Source of the DNA: CAZTTH01 sp964615975
GTDB taxonomy: Bacteria; Verrucomicrobiota; Lentisphaeria; JABSQK01; JAJFLO01
Length of the DNA stretch: 64,000 nucleotides
Assembly: GCA_964615975.1 (NCBI GenBank)
Contig: CAZTTH010000019.1
Coordinates: forward strand, 8,925-72,924
Direction: 5' to 3'
This document shows positions 46,273 through 54,814 of the stretch, piece by piece; position 1 is the stretch's first letter, and each line of letters begins with the position of its first letter. The notes under the pieces are model-generated. The model was given only the letters and a program-made list of their open reading frames with translations, did not search any database and was not told the origin of the DNA. The translations under genes were made by a program, and so were the position numbers.

Positions 46273-46412
46273 GGGATAAATATTTTAATTAACAGCTTTA
46301 TCAAAAGCATAGCAGTTATATAATCATTTTAGTAATTTTTTATCATATATAACCATTTTGCTGACCCCGATGTGTTATTGGAGTTGGCGAAATTTTAGTA
46401 TATCTGAGTGTA

Positions 46413-46853
46413 ATGAACCGACCTGAATTAAATGACAATACGGTGATTCGGTCACCTGACCGGCCCATGATGGGAGTACAGGGTGAGGATGATCTGAAAA
46501 ATACCATGCCATTGTCCCGCAAAGCATTAGTGGATAATTTGCGGGTCAAGAAACGCGCCTACTTGGAAATCCGGGGAGTTACTCAGGAATCGTTCAGCGT
46601 TGAGCTGGGGAGGGGTGATTGTATCATTGGCCGCACACCAGAAAATGACTTACAGATACCCCTTGATGATGTTTCTCGGCAGCACGCACGGATATTTTAC
46701 CGTAATGAAGAATATTATATTGAAGATTTGGGGAGTACTAATGGCACTTTTGTAAATGGCATAACCATCGTCAAGTGTGTGCTCAGAAATAACGATCAAA
46801 TCGAGATTGGTGTCGCAAAAATTCTTTTTACTGAAACCGAAGTCCGCAATTAA
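46413..46853 (+). CDS. FHA domain protein
   Basis: 146-residue cytoplasmic protein with a C-terminal forkhead-associated domain (about residues 60-140). Phosphothreonine-binding features are all present: CIIGRTPENDL (Gly-Arg), DVSRQHARI (Ser-Arg-x-His) and DLGSTNGTFVNG (Asn). The N-terminal 50 residues are polar, with a threonine-containing stretch (DNTVIRSPDRP) that could be a phosphorylation site. It presumably recognises a Ser/Thr kinase target, but no kinase is encoded in the window. Confidence 0.92.
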   Translation: MNRPELNDNTVIRSPDRPMMGVQGEDDLKNTMPLSRKALVDNLRVKKRAYLEIRGVTQESFSVELGRGDCIIGRTPENDLQIPLDDVSRQHARIFYRNEEYYIEDLGSTNGTFVNGITIVKCVLRNNDQIEIGVAKILFTETEVRN

Positions 46854-46958
46854 TTGTCCTCAATTTACCCCTGATTGCGGGCTGGCAAATCCACGATTCG
46901 TTAGCGGAATTATCCTTTTTCCTGATCATTGCTGGTTGAATTGGCCTATGATCATCAC

Positions 46959-47819
46959 CTAATTATGGGGTTGGGTAGCCACTGATAATAAACAGTTGTC
47001 GATCAAACGAGTGTTTCCGAACCAAGCGGCAATAGCAACCAGGCAATCTTTCTTGATAACGTTTATCGGTTTCAATGTGCTTGCATCGACACATTCAACA
47101 TAATCAATCAGGCCTTGATTTTGCTGTATTTCAACTTTTATCACTTTTTCAATATTACGCGGGTTTCTTTCCCCATTATGGAACGCCAGTTCTGCCTGTC
47201 GTATACCACGGTAGATGGAACCAGCCCGTTGTCTTTCCCCCTTGCCAAGATATGAATTTCGCGAACTCATTGCCAAACCATCTGGCTCTCGAATAATCGG
47301 CGCGATAATTATTTCAATGGGAAAATTCATATCCACGGTCATGCGTTTGATCACCATCGCCTGTTGAGCATCTTTTTGACCGAAGATAGCGATATCTGGA
47401 AGAGTCGCATTGAATAGTTTGGCCACAATGGTTGTGACCCCGCGGAAATGTCCGGGGCGAAATCGCCCACAGAGTGGCAGGCTCAATTTTTCTTCACTCA
47501 CCCAGGTCGAGAAATTTCGCGGATAAATTACCTTGATAGAGGGACAAAAAATTACTGAAACGCCGGCCTCAAGGCACATCTGTCGATCTTTTTCAATGGT
47601 GCGGGGATAACGCGTGAAATCTTCATTGGCTGAAAATTGTGTTGGATTAACAAACAAACTGACCACAACCACATCCGATAAGGATTTTGCCAGAGAGATC
47701 AATGACAAATGGCCAGCATGCAATCCCCCCATTGTCGGTACCAATCCAATGCTTTTTCCCTGTTTATGCCAGGAGCGGGCCTGGGTTTGCATGGGATTGA
47801 TGCTCTTGATCAGTTTCAT
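46959..47819 (-). CDS. panC: Pantothenate synthetase
   Basis: 286-residue enzyme joining pantoate and beta-alanine with ATP. The nucleotidyltransferase motif is LVPTMGGLHAGHLSLI (about residues 27-42). FVNPTQFSANEDFTRYPRT, FRGVTTIVAKLF, FGQKDAQQAMVIKRM and SSRNSYL are all family-specific. The ATG overlaps panB by four bases, and the pair performs consecutive steps of vitamin B5 synthesis. Confidence 0.96.
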   Translation of the reverse strand: MKLIKSINPMQTQARSWHKQGKSIGLVPTMGGLHAGHLSLISLAKSLSDVVVVSLFVNPTQFSANEDFTRYPRTIEKDRQMCLEAGVSVIFCPSIKVIYPRNFSTWVSEEKLSLPLCGRFRPGHFRGVTTIVAKLFNATLPDIAIFGQKDAQQAMVIKRMTVDMNFPIEIIIAPIIREPDGLAMSSRNSYLGKGERQRAGSIYRGIRQAELAFHNGERNPRNIEKVIKVEIQQNQGLIDYVECVDASTLKPINVIKKDCLVAIAAWFGNTRLIDNCLLSVATQPHN

Positions 47820-48628
47820 ATGAATATATTTTCACTGCCTGGAAATTGACCGGATCTCACTTCATCGCCGTAACGGGAAAAAATTGATTTTATCATGGTG
47901 GCCAATTCACCATACTGCTTGCTATGCTTCGGTGTCCAGCCATCATTCAATCCGAGAATATCATTAACAACCTGAATCTGTCCACTACAAGTCAAGCCAG
48001 CGCCTATCCCAATTGTCGGTATCGATAGTGATTCAGTGATTGATTGGGAGGTCGAGGCGGTAATGCCTTCAAGAATGATGGCGAAAGCTCCCGCATCTTG
48101 GAGACTTTTGGCATCTTCAATCAACTCCTGATTCTGCGCGGCGTTCTTGCCCTGAATACGATAGCTGCCCTCGAGCATTATTTTTTGGGGCAGTATGCCG
48201 ATATGACCTACGACTGGAATACCAGAATCGACTAAACGTTGCACGGTTTGCGCCATTGTCTTCCCTCCCTCGAGCTTTACCGCGTCGGCACCCGCTTCCT
48301 GCAAATAACGGCCGGCATTGCGCAATGCTTCATCAGAGTTGATTTGGTAGGTAAGAAATGGCATGTCACCGACAACCAATGCGCGTCGGACTCCGCGAAC
48401 CACGGCTGCTGTATGGTGTAAACTCTGTTCCAAGGTTACCATGACGGTATTTTTGTGTCCCAATATGGTCATCGCCATCGAATCGCCTACCAGAATCAGG
48501 TGCGCACCTGACTCATCGGCTAATTTTGCCATCATCGCATCGTAAAGTGAAAGGGACACAATTTTTTCATTGTTTTGGTATAAATTCAGCAAATCCCTGA
48601 TCGTTAATTTTGTCATGGTAGAGTACAA
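47816..48628 (-). CDS. panB: 3-methyl-2-oxobutanoate hydroxymethyltransferase
   Basis: 270-residue TIM-barrel enzyme that makes ketopantoate from alpha-ketoisovalerate and methylene-tetrahydrofolate. Metal and substrate motifs: LVGDSMAMTILGH, VVGDMPFLTYQ, AVKLEGGK, VVGHIGILPQ, and IPTIGIGAGLTCSGQ. It is the first gene of the panB-panC operon, with a 4-bp overlap. Start is the ATG at 48628, although an internal ATG 15 bases later (MTKLTIRD) is the more common family start. Confidence 0.96.
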   Translation of the reverse strand: MYSTMTKLTIRDLLNLYQNNEKIVSLSLYDAMMAKLADESGAHLILVGDSMAMTILGHKNTVMVTLEQSLHHTAAVVRGVRRALVVGDMPFLTYQINSDEALRNAGRYLQEAGADAVKLEGGKTMAQTVQRLVDSGIPVVGHIGILPQKIMLEGSYRIQGKNAAQNQELIEDAKSLQDAGAFAIILEGITASTSQSITESLSIPTIGIGAGLTCSGQIQVVNDILGLNDGWTPKHSKQYGELATMIKSIFSRYGDEVRSGQFPGSENIFI

Positions 48629-48780
48629 GACTTAGGTTAAAGTGGTTAGTTGGATGCGAGATAACAATCAGTGAAAAAATCCAGCCGTGGAGGGAAGTGT
48701 ATTGCCAGAGATTACTGCTGACTGAAACATCGTCAAAGGTCTGTGACAGATTTTAATAGTTGTAATGGCATTATGCCTGT

Positions 48781-49464
48781 TTATTTATTTGCCGGATATG
48801 TTTGCGGAGATTTAGGTCTTTTTTCTTCAATCTGCTCCCAGCCACCTTCGATCCATTTGCTTTCCCAATGTGATTCAATCCAGGTGTCGCCGCGCCAATG
48901 ATTTTCAATAAAAGATTTCTCCCAATGAGGCGCAATCCAAATTTTCCATGTGATGATTTCCGTGTCTCCATCGATACGTCTGCCAATTTCTATTGGTGGT
49001 TTGGCTGCATCTTGATTGGGTGATGATTTGATGGCCGGCTGATATTGCGGAGGTTGTTTATCAGTTGGGGCAAGATATTGCTGGAGCGGTGTATAATTGC
49101 TCCCCATGTTATTTCCTGCCGGATAATTTGATGGTATTGTCGGTGAAGATTCTTCGTGGGTATGACTGCCATGGAGTGGATGTTGACAGGGATAAGCGCT
49201 GATTTTAGTACAGCGAACCACCGTGGGTTCACATGAGATGACATCCTGATAGTGGTAAGTCGGCGCGGATCTCCGTAGGATTCGATTTCGGGGGTAATCC
49301 AAAATCTCTCCCACCGGATCCCAACCAGTCAAGGCGCGAATCCCAAATAAAACTGCTGCCGTCTCGCCAAACGACCGCCATTCACTATCGCCAGCATACG
49401 TTACCCGGCTGGTATTCATGAATAAAATAACGGTCAGAAAAATAGTTAATAAGGTAATTTTCAT
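48781..49464 (-). CDS. Secreted Trp-rich repeat protein, unknown family
   Basis: 227 residues with a clear signal peptide (ITLLTIFLTVILFMNTSRVTYAG, cleavage about residue 24). Three Cys lie in CEPTVVRCTKISAYPC, followed by a Pro/Gln/Asn-rich linker of about 70 residues (98-170). The C-terminal segment is tryptophan-rich: TWKIWIAPHWEKSF, then IENHWRGDTW, IESHWESKW and IEGGWEQI, i.e. consecutive short units with repeated HW or W. I recognise no family. The repeats suggest binding to a carbohydrate or membrane surface, but function is unknown. Confidence 0.7.
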   Translation of the reverse strand: MKITLLTIFLTVILFMNTSRVTYAGDSEWRSFGETAAVLFGIRALTGWDPVGEILDYPRNRILRRSAPTYHYQDVISCEPTVVRCTKISAYPCQHPLHGSHTHEESSPTIPSNYPAGNNMGSNYTPLQQYLAPTDKQPPQYQPAIKSSPNQDAAKPPIEIGRRIDGDTEIITWKIWIAPHWEKSFIENHWRGDTWIESHWESKWIEGGWEQIEEKRPKSPQTYPANK

Positions 49465-49491
49465 GGTTTACCATTGCTTTAGGTTGTTATT

Positions 49492-49980
49492 TTATTTGCC
49501 AAATGGATTCAATACATCCCGTCCCCAAAATTCATCCATCTTGAGTATTAAACTCATCAGTTTGCTGTTTGTCGGTTGATCGTTTTTTTTCTGATTGTTC
49601 ATGATCATAATTTCATGCTTGATTTCTGCGAAGAGATGATTCATGTTCATAACCCGGAGTGCCAGTAATTGCGCGACCTTCATACACACTTCCGGATTTT
49701 TCTGAAACAGTTCCGACAGATTCTCTATGACATAAAAAGTACTATCTTGTTCCGTGACCACGGTCGCACTGTAATCTCCGTTTAACAAAACTGACATTTC
49801 ACCGAATACCGTTCCCGGAGTATTGGCTTTGCAGATTTCGTTACCTGAAGTTCGAACCGAAACAACTCCTTCCTTGAGGATAAATACGTGCTTTCCCGAT
49901 CTCCCCTCTTCCAAAAGAATTTCTCCTTTTTTATATGCTTTTTCGGGTAGATTTTTGATCTCAATCAATGCAGTTTCCAT
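49492..49980 (-). CDS. Cyclic-nucleotide-binding domain protein
   Basis: 162-residue single-domain protein of the CAP_ED fold (about residues 8-120). The phosphate-binding cassette is FGEMSVLLNGDYSATVV, in which the cAMP-contacting Arg is replaced by Tyr, so ligand binding is doubtful. A helical C-terminal extension follows. No DNA-binding domain is present, so it is not a CRP-type regulator. It lies 27 bp upstream of the Trp-rich protein gene on the same strand, so they probably share an mRNA. Confidence 0.82.
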   Translation of the reverse strand: METALIEIKNLPEKAYKKGEILLEEGRSGKHVFILKEGVVSVRTSGNEICKANTPGTVFGEMSVLLNGDYSATVVTEQDSTFYVIENLSELFQKNPEVCMKVAQLLALRVMNMNHLFAEIKHEIMIMNNQKKNDQPTNSKLMSLILKMDEFWGRDVLNPFGK

Positions 49981-50156
49981 GAATTCTCCTTTACTTGTTT
50001 GGTCGAAGGGATGATTTAGTTTGTATGAATCCTGAAGGCTTGTTATGTCCTGCTTTCCATTTAATATATGCGATCAGTCGCGACCATGAAAGGGTTGGCT
50101 GATGTCACCCTTACATTAACCAAGTATGACCCGTTTTCAAAAGAGGATCAGATAAA

Positions 50157-50669
50157 GTGAATATAATTGCGCCAACTGATACTGACTATATGATGTTGGC
50201 CTTAAAGGAAGCGGCATCAGCCTATACCAAAGGTGAAGTGCCAGTTGGGGCAATCATTGTTTATAAAAATCGAGTCATTGCCCGGGCATACAATCAGGTT
50301 GAGTTATTGCAGGATGCCACAGCTCATGCGGAAATTTTGGCCATTACTCAAGCCGCGCACCATTTAAGGGATTGGCGTTTACAGGGAGCCACATTATTTG
50401 TAACCAAGGAACCCTGTTCAATGTGCGCGGGCGCGATGGTCAACTCCCGGATTGACAAGGTTGTATTTGGCGTAAGCGACCCCAAATATGGCGCTGCCGG
50501 CAGCGCTCTTAACATCGTCCAATTTCCCGATCATCTCCACCAGGTTGAAGTTCAATCCGGAATTCTCGAGCAGGAATGTCGTGATTTATTACAGGATTTT
50601 TTTCGCACTCGGAGAAAACAAAATCATGTTGGGAACGATGAATTCAATGCCGAGCAAAAAAAAACTTAA
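50157..50669 (+). CDS. tadA: tRNA-specific adenosine deaminase
   Basis: 170-residue zinc deaminase that converts A34 to inosine in tRNA-Arg. The active site is visible: HAEILAI (zinc His plus catalytic Glu) and EPCSMCAGAM (two zinc Cys). A conserved VFGVSDPKYGAAGSALNI follows. The start is GTG at 50157, with AGAGGA nine bases upstream; an internal ATG lies 33 bases later. A likely sRNA gene begins about 55 bp after its stop. Confidence 0.94.
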   Translation: MNIIAPTDTDYMMLALKEAASAYTKGEVPVGAIIVYKNRVIARAYNQVELLQDATAHAEILAITQAAHHLRDWRLQGATLFVTKEPCSMCAGAMVNSRIDKVVFGVSDPKYGAAGSALNIVQFPDHLHQVEVQSGILEQECRDLLQDFFRTRRKQNHVGNDEFNAEQKKT

Positions 50670-50708
50670 ATTTTAATTTATTTTGCTATTCAATAACTCC
50701 GAAAGGTA

Positions 50709-50717
50709 TGGTATACT
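50709..50717 (+). promoter_or_regulatory. Extended -10 promoter of the candidate sRNA
   Basis: TGGTATACT: TATACT at 50712-50717 with a TGn extension at 50709-50711. Seven bases past the -10 box is the G at 50724, exactly where the self-complementary RNA begins. The -35 (TTCAAT, 50689-50694) is weak. Confidence 0.6.
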
Positions 50718-50723
50718 GTCAAT

Positions 50724-50824
50724 GGAAGCAGGAATTAAACTCTGGATAATTATAGCAATAAGATTACTAAATCTTACTTTACCATTATATGGCAGAGGGT
50801 TGCTAATCCTGCTTCCGTTTTTTT
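50724..50824 (+). ncRNA. Candidate rod-shaped small RNA with its own terminator
   Basis: The predicted transcript folds end to end. GGAAGCAGGA (50724-50733) pairs with TCCTGCTTCC (50807-50816); TTA/TAA continues after one bulged A; CTCTG (50740-50744) pairs with CAGAG (50793-50797); ATAAT (50746-50750) with ATTAT (50784-50788); and a terminal hairpin TAAGATT-ACTA-AATCTTA spans 50759-50776. A run of seven T follows at 50818-50824. Promoter, start, fold and terminator agree. It does not match 6S, SRP RNA or tmRNA that I can recognise. It could alternatively be an elaborate terminator for tadA. Confidence 0.65.
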
Positions 50825-51011
50825 CTCTTCTTCTCCCCATTCATCCGATAAGGGAAATGTCACTGTCTCCAAGTTATCATCCTATTGAATCAGGAAAATC
50901 GTTTGTACCCAGCATTCCGCAAATGCTCATGCTTGATGCGCCAATATATCTTGCCTTTCACCATGATATCGTAACCCTTGAGGCGACATTATTATTTCAT
51001 CACCGGATGTT

Positions 51012-52004
51012 ATGAATGATGTAATTCAGAATAACTTGGCGCCTCCAATGTTGTTGCAGGTAGAGGATTTGCAAACCTGGTTTCCAATTCGCCGTGGCAT
51101 TCTGTCGCGAACAGTTGGTTTCGTCAAGGCGGTTAATTCCATCAGTTTTGATATGTGCGTGGGAGAAACCCTCGGATTAGTCGGTGAATCAGGGTGTGGA
51201 AAAACCACCCTGGGCAGAACCATTATCGGGTTGGAAAAACCATATTCAGGCAGAATCGTATTTGCCGGGCATGAAATCACCAACTCCTGGTTGGTTGGTG
51301 ATTTAGGATTGCATCGCAAAATGCAAATGATTTTTCAAGATCCCTATTCCTCATTAAATCCGCGAATGACGGTAATGGATATTGTAACAGAAGGATTACT
51401 CGAGCATAAAATTATCACCGCAAGTGAGCGCGAATCAGTGGCCTTGCAATTGCTCGCGGAAGTTGGGTTGGACGCGAGATCATTGCTGCGTTTCCCGCAT
51501 GAATTTTCAGGGGGACAGCGGCAGCGCATCAGCATAGCGCGGGCACTCTCATTGAAACCTGATTTCATTATTTGTGATGAGGCTGTCAGTGCTCTGGATG
51601 TTTCGGTGCAAGCACAAGTGATTAATCTCCTCATGGACTTACAAGAGCGATATCGTTTGACCTACTTATTCATCTCCCATGATCTGCATGTGGTTCGTCA
51701 TATTGCCAACCAGGTTGCGGTTATGTATCTCGGTCATATTGTCGAGCGAGGACCGACGGCAGCGGTCATGGAAAATCCCTTACATCCTTACACCCAAGGA
51801 TTGATCGCGGCTGCGCCAAAACCTGGTCAGCCACGGAAATCTCGCCCCCCCTTGTTGGGAGAAATCCCTTCACCGGCCAATCCCCCGGCCGGCTGTCCAT
51901 TTCATCCTCGTTGTTCAAGAGCAATGGCAATATGTAAAACCCTTTTTCCGCCCGTTATTCATCAAGAAAAGCAACAGGTTCGCTGTCATTTATACACAGA
52001 ATAA
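51012..52004 (+). CDS. Oligopeptide/dipeptide ABC transporter ATPase (OppF/DppF type)
   Basis: 330-residue ATPase. Walker A GESGCGKTTLGR, signature FSGGQRQRISIARAL, Walker B FIICDEAVSALDVSVQ and switch His in FISHDLHVVRHI are all intact. The C-terminal oligopeptide extension HPYTQGLIAAAPKP plus CPFHPRCSRA is diagnostic of OppD/OppF proteins. No OppA, OppB, OppC or OppD gene is in the window, so the protein must serve a transporter encoded elsewhere or is a remnant of a dispersed operon. Confidence 0.92.
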   Translation: MNDVIQNNLAPPMLLQVEDLQTWFPIRRGILSRTVGFVKAVNSISFDMCVGETLGLVGESGCGKTTLGRTIIGLEKPYSGRIVFAGHEITNSWLVGDLGLHRKMQMIFQDPYSSLNPRMTVMDIVTEGLLEHKIITASERESVALQLLAEVGLDARSLLRFPHEFSGGQRQRISIARALSLKPDFIICDEAVSALDVSVQAQVINLLMDLQERYRLTYLFISHDLHVVRHIANQVAVMYLGHIVERGPTAAVMENPLHPYTQGLIAAAPKPGQPRKSRPPLLGEIPSPANPPAGCPFHPRCSRAMAICKTLFPPVIHQEKQQVRCHLYTE

Positions 52005-52106
52005 AATTGACAATCCATGTGTTTATCACAGCTATAATGGGGTTATTCTGCCTGAATTGGGTTGGGAAATACTGACGCCTGACGGCAAAAACGGGAAATT
52101 TATAAT

Positions 52107-52559
52107 TTAGTACTGCTGATAATAGCGGTTTAAATTTTGTGGTGTTTGGTGATCAATCCACATGGTCTTGCCTGCCGGGTTATTGAGATGTAATGGATCC
52201 CGCTTCAAGATCAGGCGCAAGACGATTGCGTAGGGAGTAAAAAAAAGATAATAAAAACTTAAAAAAAGGAGATTGGTTATTATAAAACCGATGGCCCCAC
52301 CGACTGCGAACCAGAGAAAATAAATTGGTTTCCCAATGGCAGGAAAAAGATAGGATGCATAACCCAGAATGAATATGGCTGAAAAAATTAATTGCAAAGT
52401 GATCAGGAATCGATCATTTCCCTGCCAAAAAAAAATTCTCACCGTTGTCGCTATCACAAAGAGGATGATCGCACCGATTATGAGTGTACGGCCAAAGGTA
52501 ATGATATCCTTCGGCAAAGGCCGCCAATTCATCTCGAGATAGGGATTAATTACGGGCAT
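52107..52559 (-). CDS. SxtJ-like small membrane protein
   Basis: 150 residues from the ATG at 52559 (MPVINPYLEMNW); a TTG 15 bases upstream is an alternative start. About four membrane helices are predicted. The segment FYYLFFTPYAIVLRLILKRDPL strongly resembles the pattern of SxtJ-family proteins (FTPIG..MR..GKDPL), which occur in glycan and natural product loci. Function is unknown. It is 32 bp from the TPR protein gene and likely co-transcribed. Confidence 0.65.
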   Translation of the reverse strand: MPVINPYLEMNWRPLPKDIITFGRTLIIGAIILFVIATTVRIFFWQGNDRFLITLQLIFSAIFILGYASYLFPAIGKPIYFLWFAVGGAIGFIITNLLFLSFYYLFFTPYAIVLRLILKRDPLHLNNPAGKTMWIDHQTPQNLNRYYQQY

Positions 52560-52591
52560 ATTAAGCAAGCACAATAAAAATGCGGTAAAGA

Positions 52592-53449
52592 TTACTTGAT
52601 GGTTGATGGCGGTGAAGCTTCATCCATGGTTTCAGCAGATTCTTCCAACTCCGGCAACATTGGAGAATTTCCTGCCGAAACCAATCGATTCTTCAATTCA
52701 TCTAGTGGGATTATTTTTAATATTCCCAATAACGATTGCACCCGTTCTTTTAACGTGGCTGACGTGGGCGCTGCCAGAATGTTGTTAAGTTGCTTTTGCC
52801 CTTCTTCTACTTTATCGGTCAACAAACTACAAACTGCCCATTGGAATTGTGCCTTGTAGGATAGGGCTGAGCTATCGTTTTTGAAGCGTTGATCTTCACT
52901 GATGAATTGATATTTATTTTTTGCCTGTTCAAATTTTTTTTGCGCGAATAGTGCATTTGCCTCCCCCATGTAGGCGCGATCTGAAAAGGGCTTGTAATCT
53001 GGATATTTGGTATAAAATTCAGTGTATTGGGTAGCGGCTTCGGTGTATTTGCCCATACTGAAATCAAGGGTCGCGAGATAAAAACGAGCCTCGATGGCCG
53101 GTGCGGATTCTGCCTCGTCGGTAATCAAACTTTCCAATTTCCCCCGCTTTAAGTCATAGAGTTTTATTTTCTCAGATTGATCCATGATATTATCGAAATT
53201 CAGGGGCAGACATGATTGCAAGGTATGATAAGCTTTGCCGTGTGAGACTTTATGATTATATATGATAAAGCTGGCAGTGAGGACGATAAGGATAACAATC
53301 CCCAATCCGATGAGCAGGGGTTTCCAGTTAAAGGTGACTTTGTTGATAAAGTTTTCCCATACAAAAGCAGAGGATTTATCTGTGGAACCACGGGGATTCG
53401 CGGAGGATGGGTTACCCCTAACATTCACGCTATTTCGGTTTGCAGTCAT
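52592..53449 (-). CDS. Membrane-anchored tetratricopeptide protein
   Basis: 285 residues: a cytoplasmic N-terminus of about 40 residues, one membrane helix (PLLIGLGIVILIVLTASFIIY, about 43-63), and a helical domain with TPR-like units (ATLDFSMGKYTEAATQYTEF and ANALFAQKKFEQAKNKY). The layout resembles YfgM and related SecYEG-associated chaperones. Start ATG 53449 has GGAG eight to eleven bases upstream. No secretion gene adjoins it, so the role is inferred only from architecture. Confidence 0.75.
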   Translation of the reverse strand: MTANRNSVNVRGNPSSANPRGSTDKSSAFVWENFINKVTFNWKPLLIGLGIVILIVLTASFIIYNHKVSHGKAYHTLQSCLPLNFDNIMDQSEKIKLYDLKRGKLESLITDEAESAPAIEARFYLATLDFSMGKYTEAATQYTEFYTKYPDYKPFSDRAYMGEANALFAQKKFEQAKNKYQFISEDQRFKNDSSALSYKAQFQWAVCSLLTDKVEEGQKQLNNILAAPTSATLKERVQSLLGILKIIPLDELKNRLVSAGNSPMLPELEESAETMDEASPPSTIK

Positions 53450-53649
53450 TAGTTTTCTCCTTCAATCTATCCATGATGAATCTCTCTGTTAATGAGAGAG
53501 TTATAATATACGATCAGTTTCATATTGCGGGTAAAGCGGGAAAGGTTCTCTGATCTGTTGCTCCATGTTGGAGAACAAACCCCGATAAAAATTGAGGTAA
53601 AGAATACAACGTATTTGCTAAATGACAAAAATGAATGCAAGGTTTTCCA

Positions 53650-54678
53650 ATGAATAAGATCCAAGAAATATTGCGGAAATGGCTGAATTCACCCATTACC
53701 ATTTATTCCCTGCGTTCCATCATCGCGATCGTGTTTCTCTTATCGGCAACCGCCAAAGTCGTTGCCATAAGTAATTTTGAAATAATGATATTGCAACAGC
53801 ATATAGTCGATGATCGAATGCTGGCAGCCTATTTGGCGCGCGCCTTGATCTGGTTTGAATTCTTTATCGGATTCTCATTCTTCCAACCTTATTACTTCAA
53901 GCGATTCTTCCTCCCTGTTTCCGCGTTATTAACCATGGGATTCACCGGGTATCTCATCTATCTGGGATGGGTGGTTGATTATCAGGGAAATTGTGGCTGT
54001 TTTGGAGATTTAGTCAAGATGACTCCGGCTGAATCCATCGTTAAAAATTTGGTTATTCTCCTTTTCATGGGAATCTTATGGAAACTCCATAAATCGGATC
54101 CACTCATTCAAAATGTGCTTGTTCCAGGCATTATTGGAGTTAGTATCCTTGCCATTATATTCATTCTTTTTCCGATTAAAATCATCGGTAAATCCGATAT
54201 CATCCCATCGACATCGGGATCGACATCGGCAACAATTCCCGACACTGCAGCGCCGCAAAAATCCCCTGTCGCAAGTCGTTTTAAACAATTTAATACCACT
54301 GACGGTCCGTTTGGTCCTGTCGATCTAATCTCGGGTTCCTGCCTGGTCGCAATGTTAAGTTTGGATTGTGATCATTGTCGTGACGTCGCTAGAAAATTGG
54401 GAGAATTTCATCAAACCAATCCGATTCCCATTTTCTTCATTTTCATGGGCGAAGAAACTCAGGTTGGTCAATTTTCGCAGGAAACCGGAACGCGATTTCC
54501 TTATAAGGTTGTCCCGCCGGAAATCTTTTTTGATTTTATCGGCAATGCTCCCCCACGGGTATATTGGTTAATGTCTGGTCAAATCAATGCCTTTTGGGAT
54601 GAGGAGGAATTTAGTAATCGCGCATTAAAGCAAAAACTCAATCCATTGCCCCTCGAGCATGAGCAGCAACAACCATAG
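53650..54678 (+). CDS. MauE/DoxX-like membrane protein fused to a thioredoxin-like domain
   Basis: 342 residues from the ATG at 53650 (AAGG eight bases upstream). The N-terminal MauE/DoxX-like module has four membrane helices (about 20-150) with the conserved GNCGCFGDLV, a cysteine pair for electron relay. After another helix and a Ser/Thr linker, a thioredoxin-like domain (about 225-325) carries LDCDHCRD, a CxxC redox site, and APPRVYWL with the cis-Pro position. The architecture suggests electrons pass from the membrane to the periplasmic redox site. Substrate protein unknown. Confidence 0.78.
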   Translation: MNKIQEILRKWLNSPITIYSLRSIIAIVFLLSATAKVVAISNFEIMILQQHIVDDRMLAAYLARALIWFEFFIGFSFFQPYYFKRFFLPVSALLTMGFTGYLIYLGWVVDYQGNCGCFGDLVKMTPAESIVKNLVILLFMGILWKLHKSDPLIQNVLVPGIIGVSILAIIFILFPIKIIGKSDIIPSTSGSTSATIPDTAAPQKSPVASRFKQFNTTDGPFGPVDLISGSCLVAMLSLDCDHCRDVARKLGEFHQTNPIPIFFIFMGEETQVGQFSQETGTRFPYKVVPPEIFFDFIGNAPPRVYWLMSGQINAFWDEEEFSNRALKQKLNPLPLEHEQQQP

Positions 54679-54814
54679 ACTTTTAACCACGATTGAATGT
54701 CAATTTCGCCTCCGGCGATGAAAAAAAGTGGGCGTTGACATAAATTAACCATGGGCAAATAATAATCCCACACCGGAATTCTCTAGTGTTGAACCTCCTG
54801 AACATCGTCCAACA

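Noticed and set aside
50683..51015. 110-residue plus-strand frame ending in a 4-base overlap with the OppF-type gene
   Set aside because: It starts at TTG and runs through the self-complementary sRNA and its T-run. The hydrophobic look comes from T-rich sequence, and no family features are seen.
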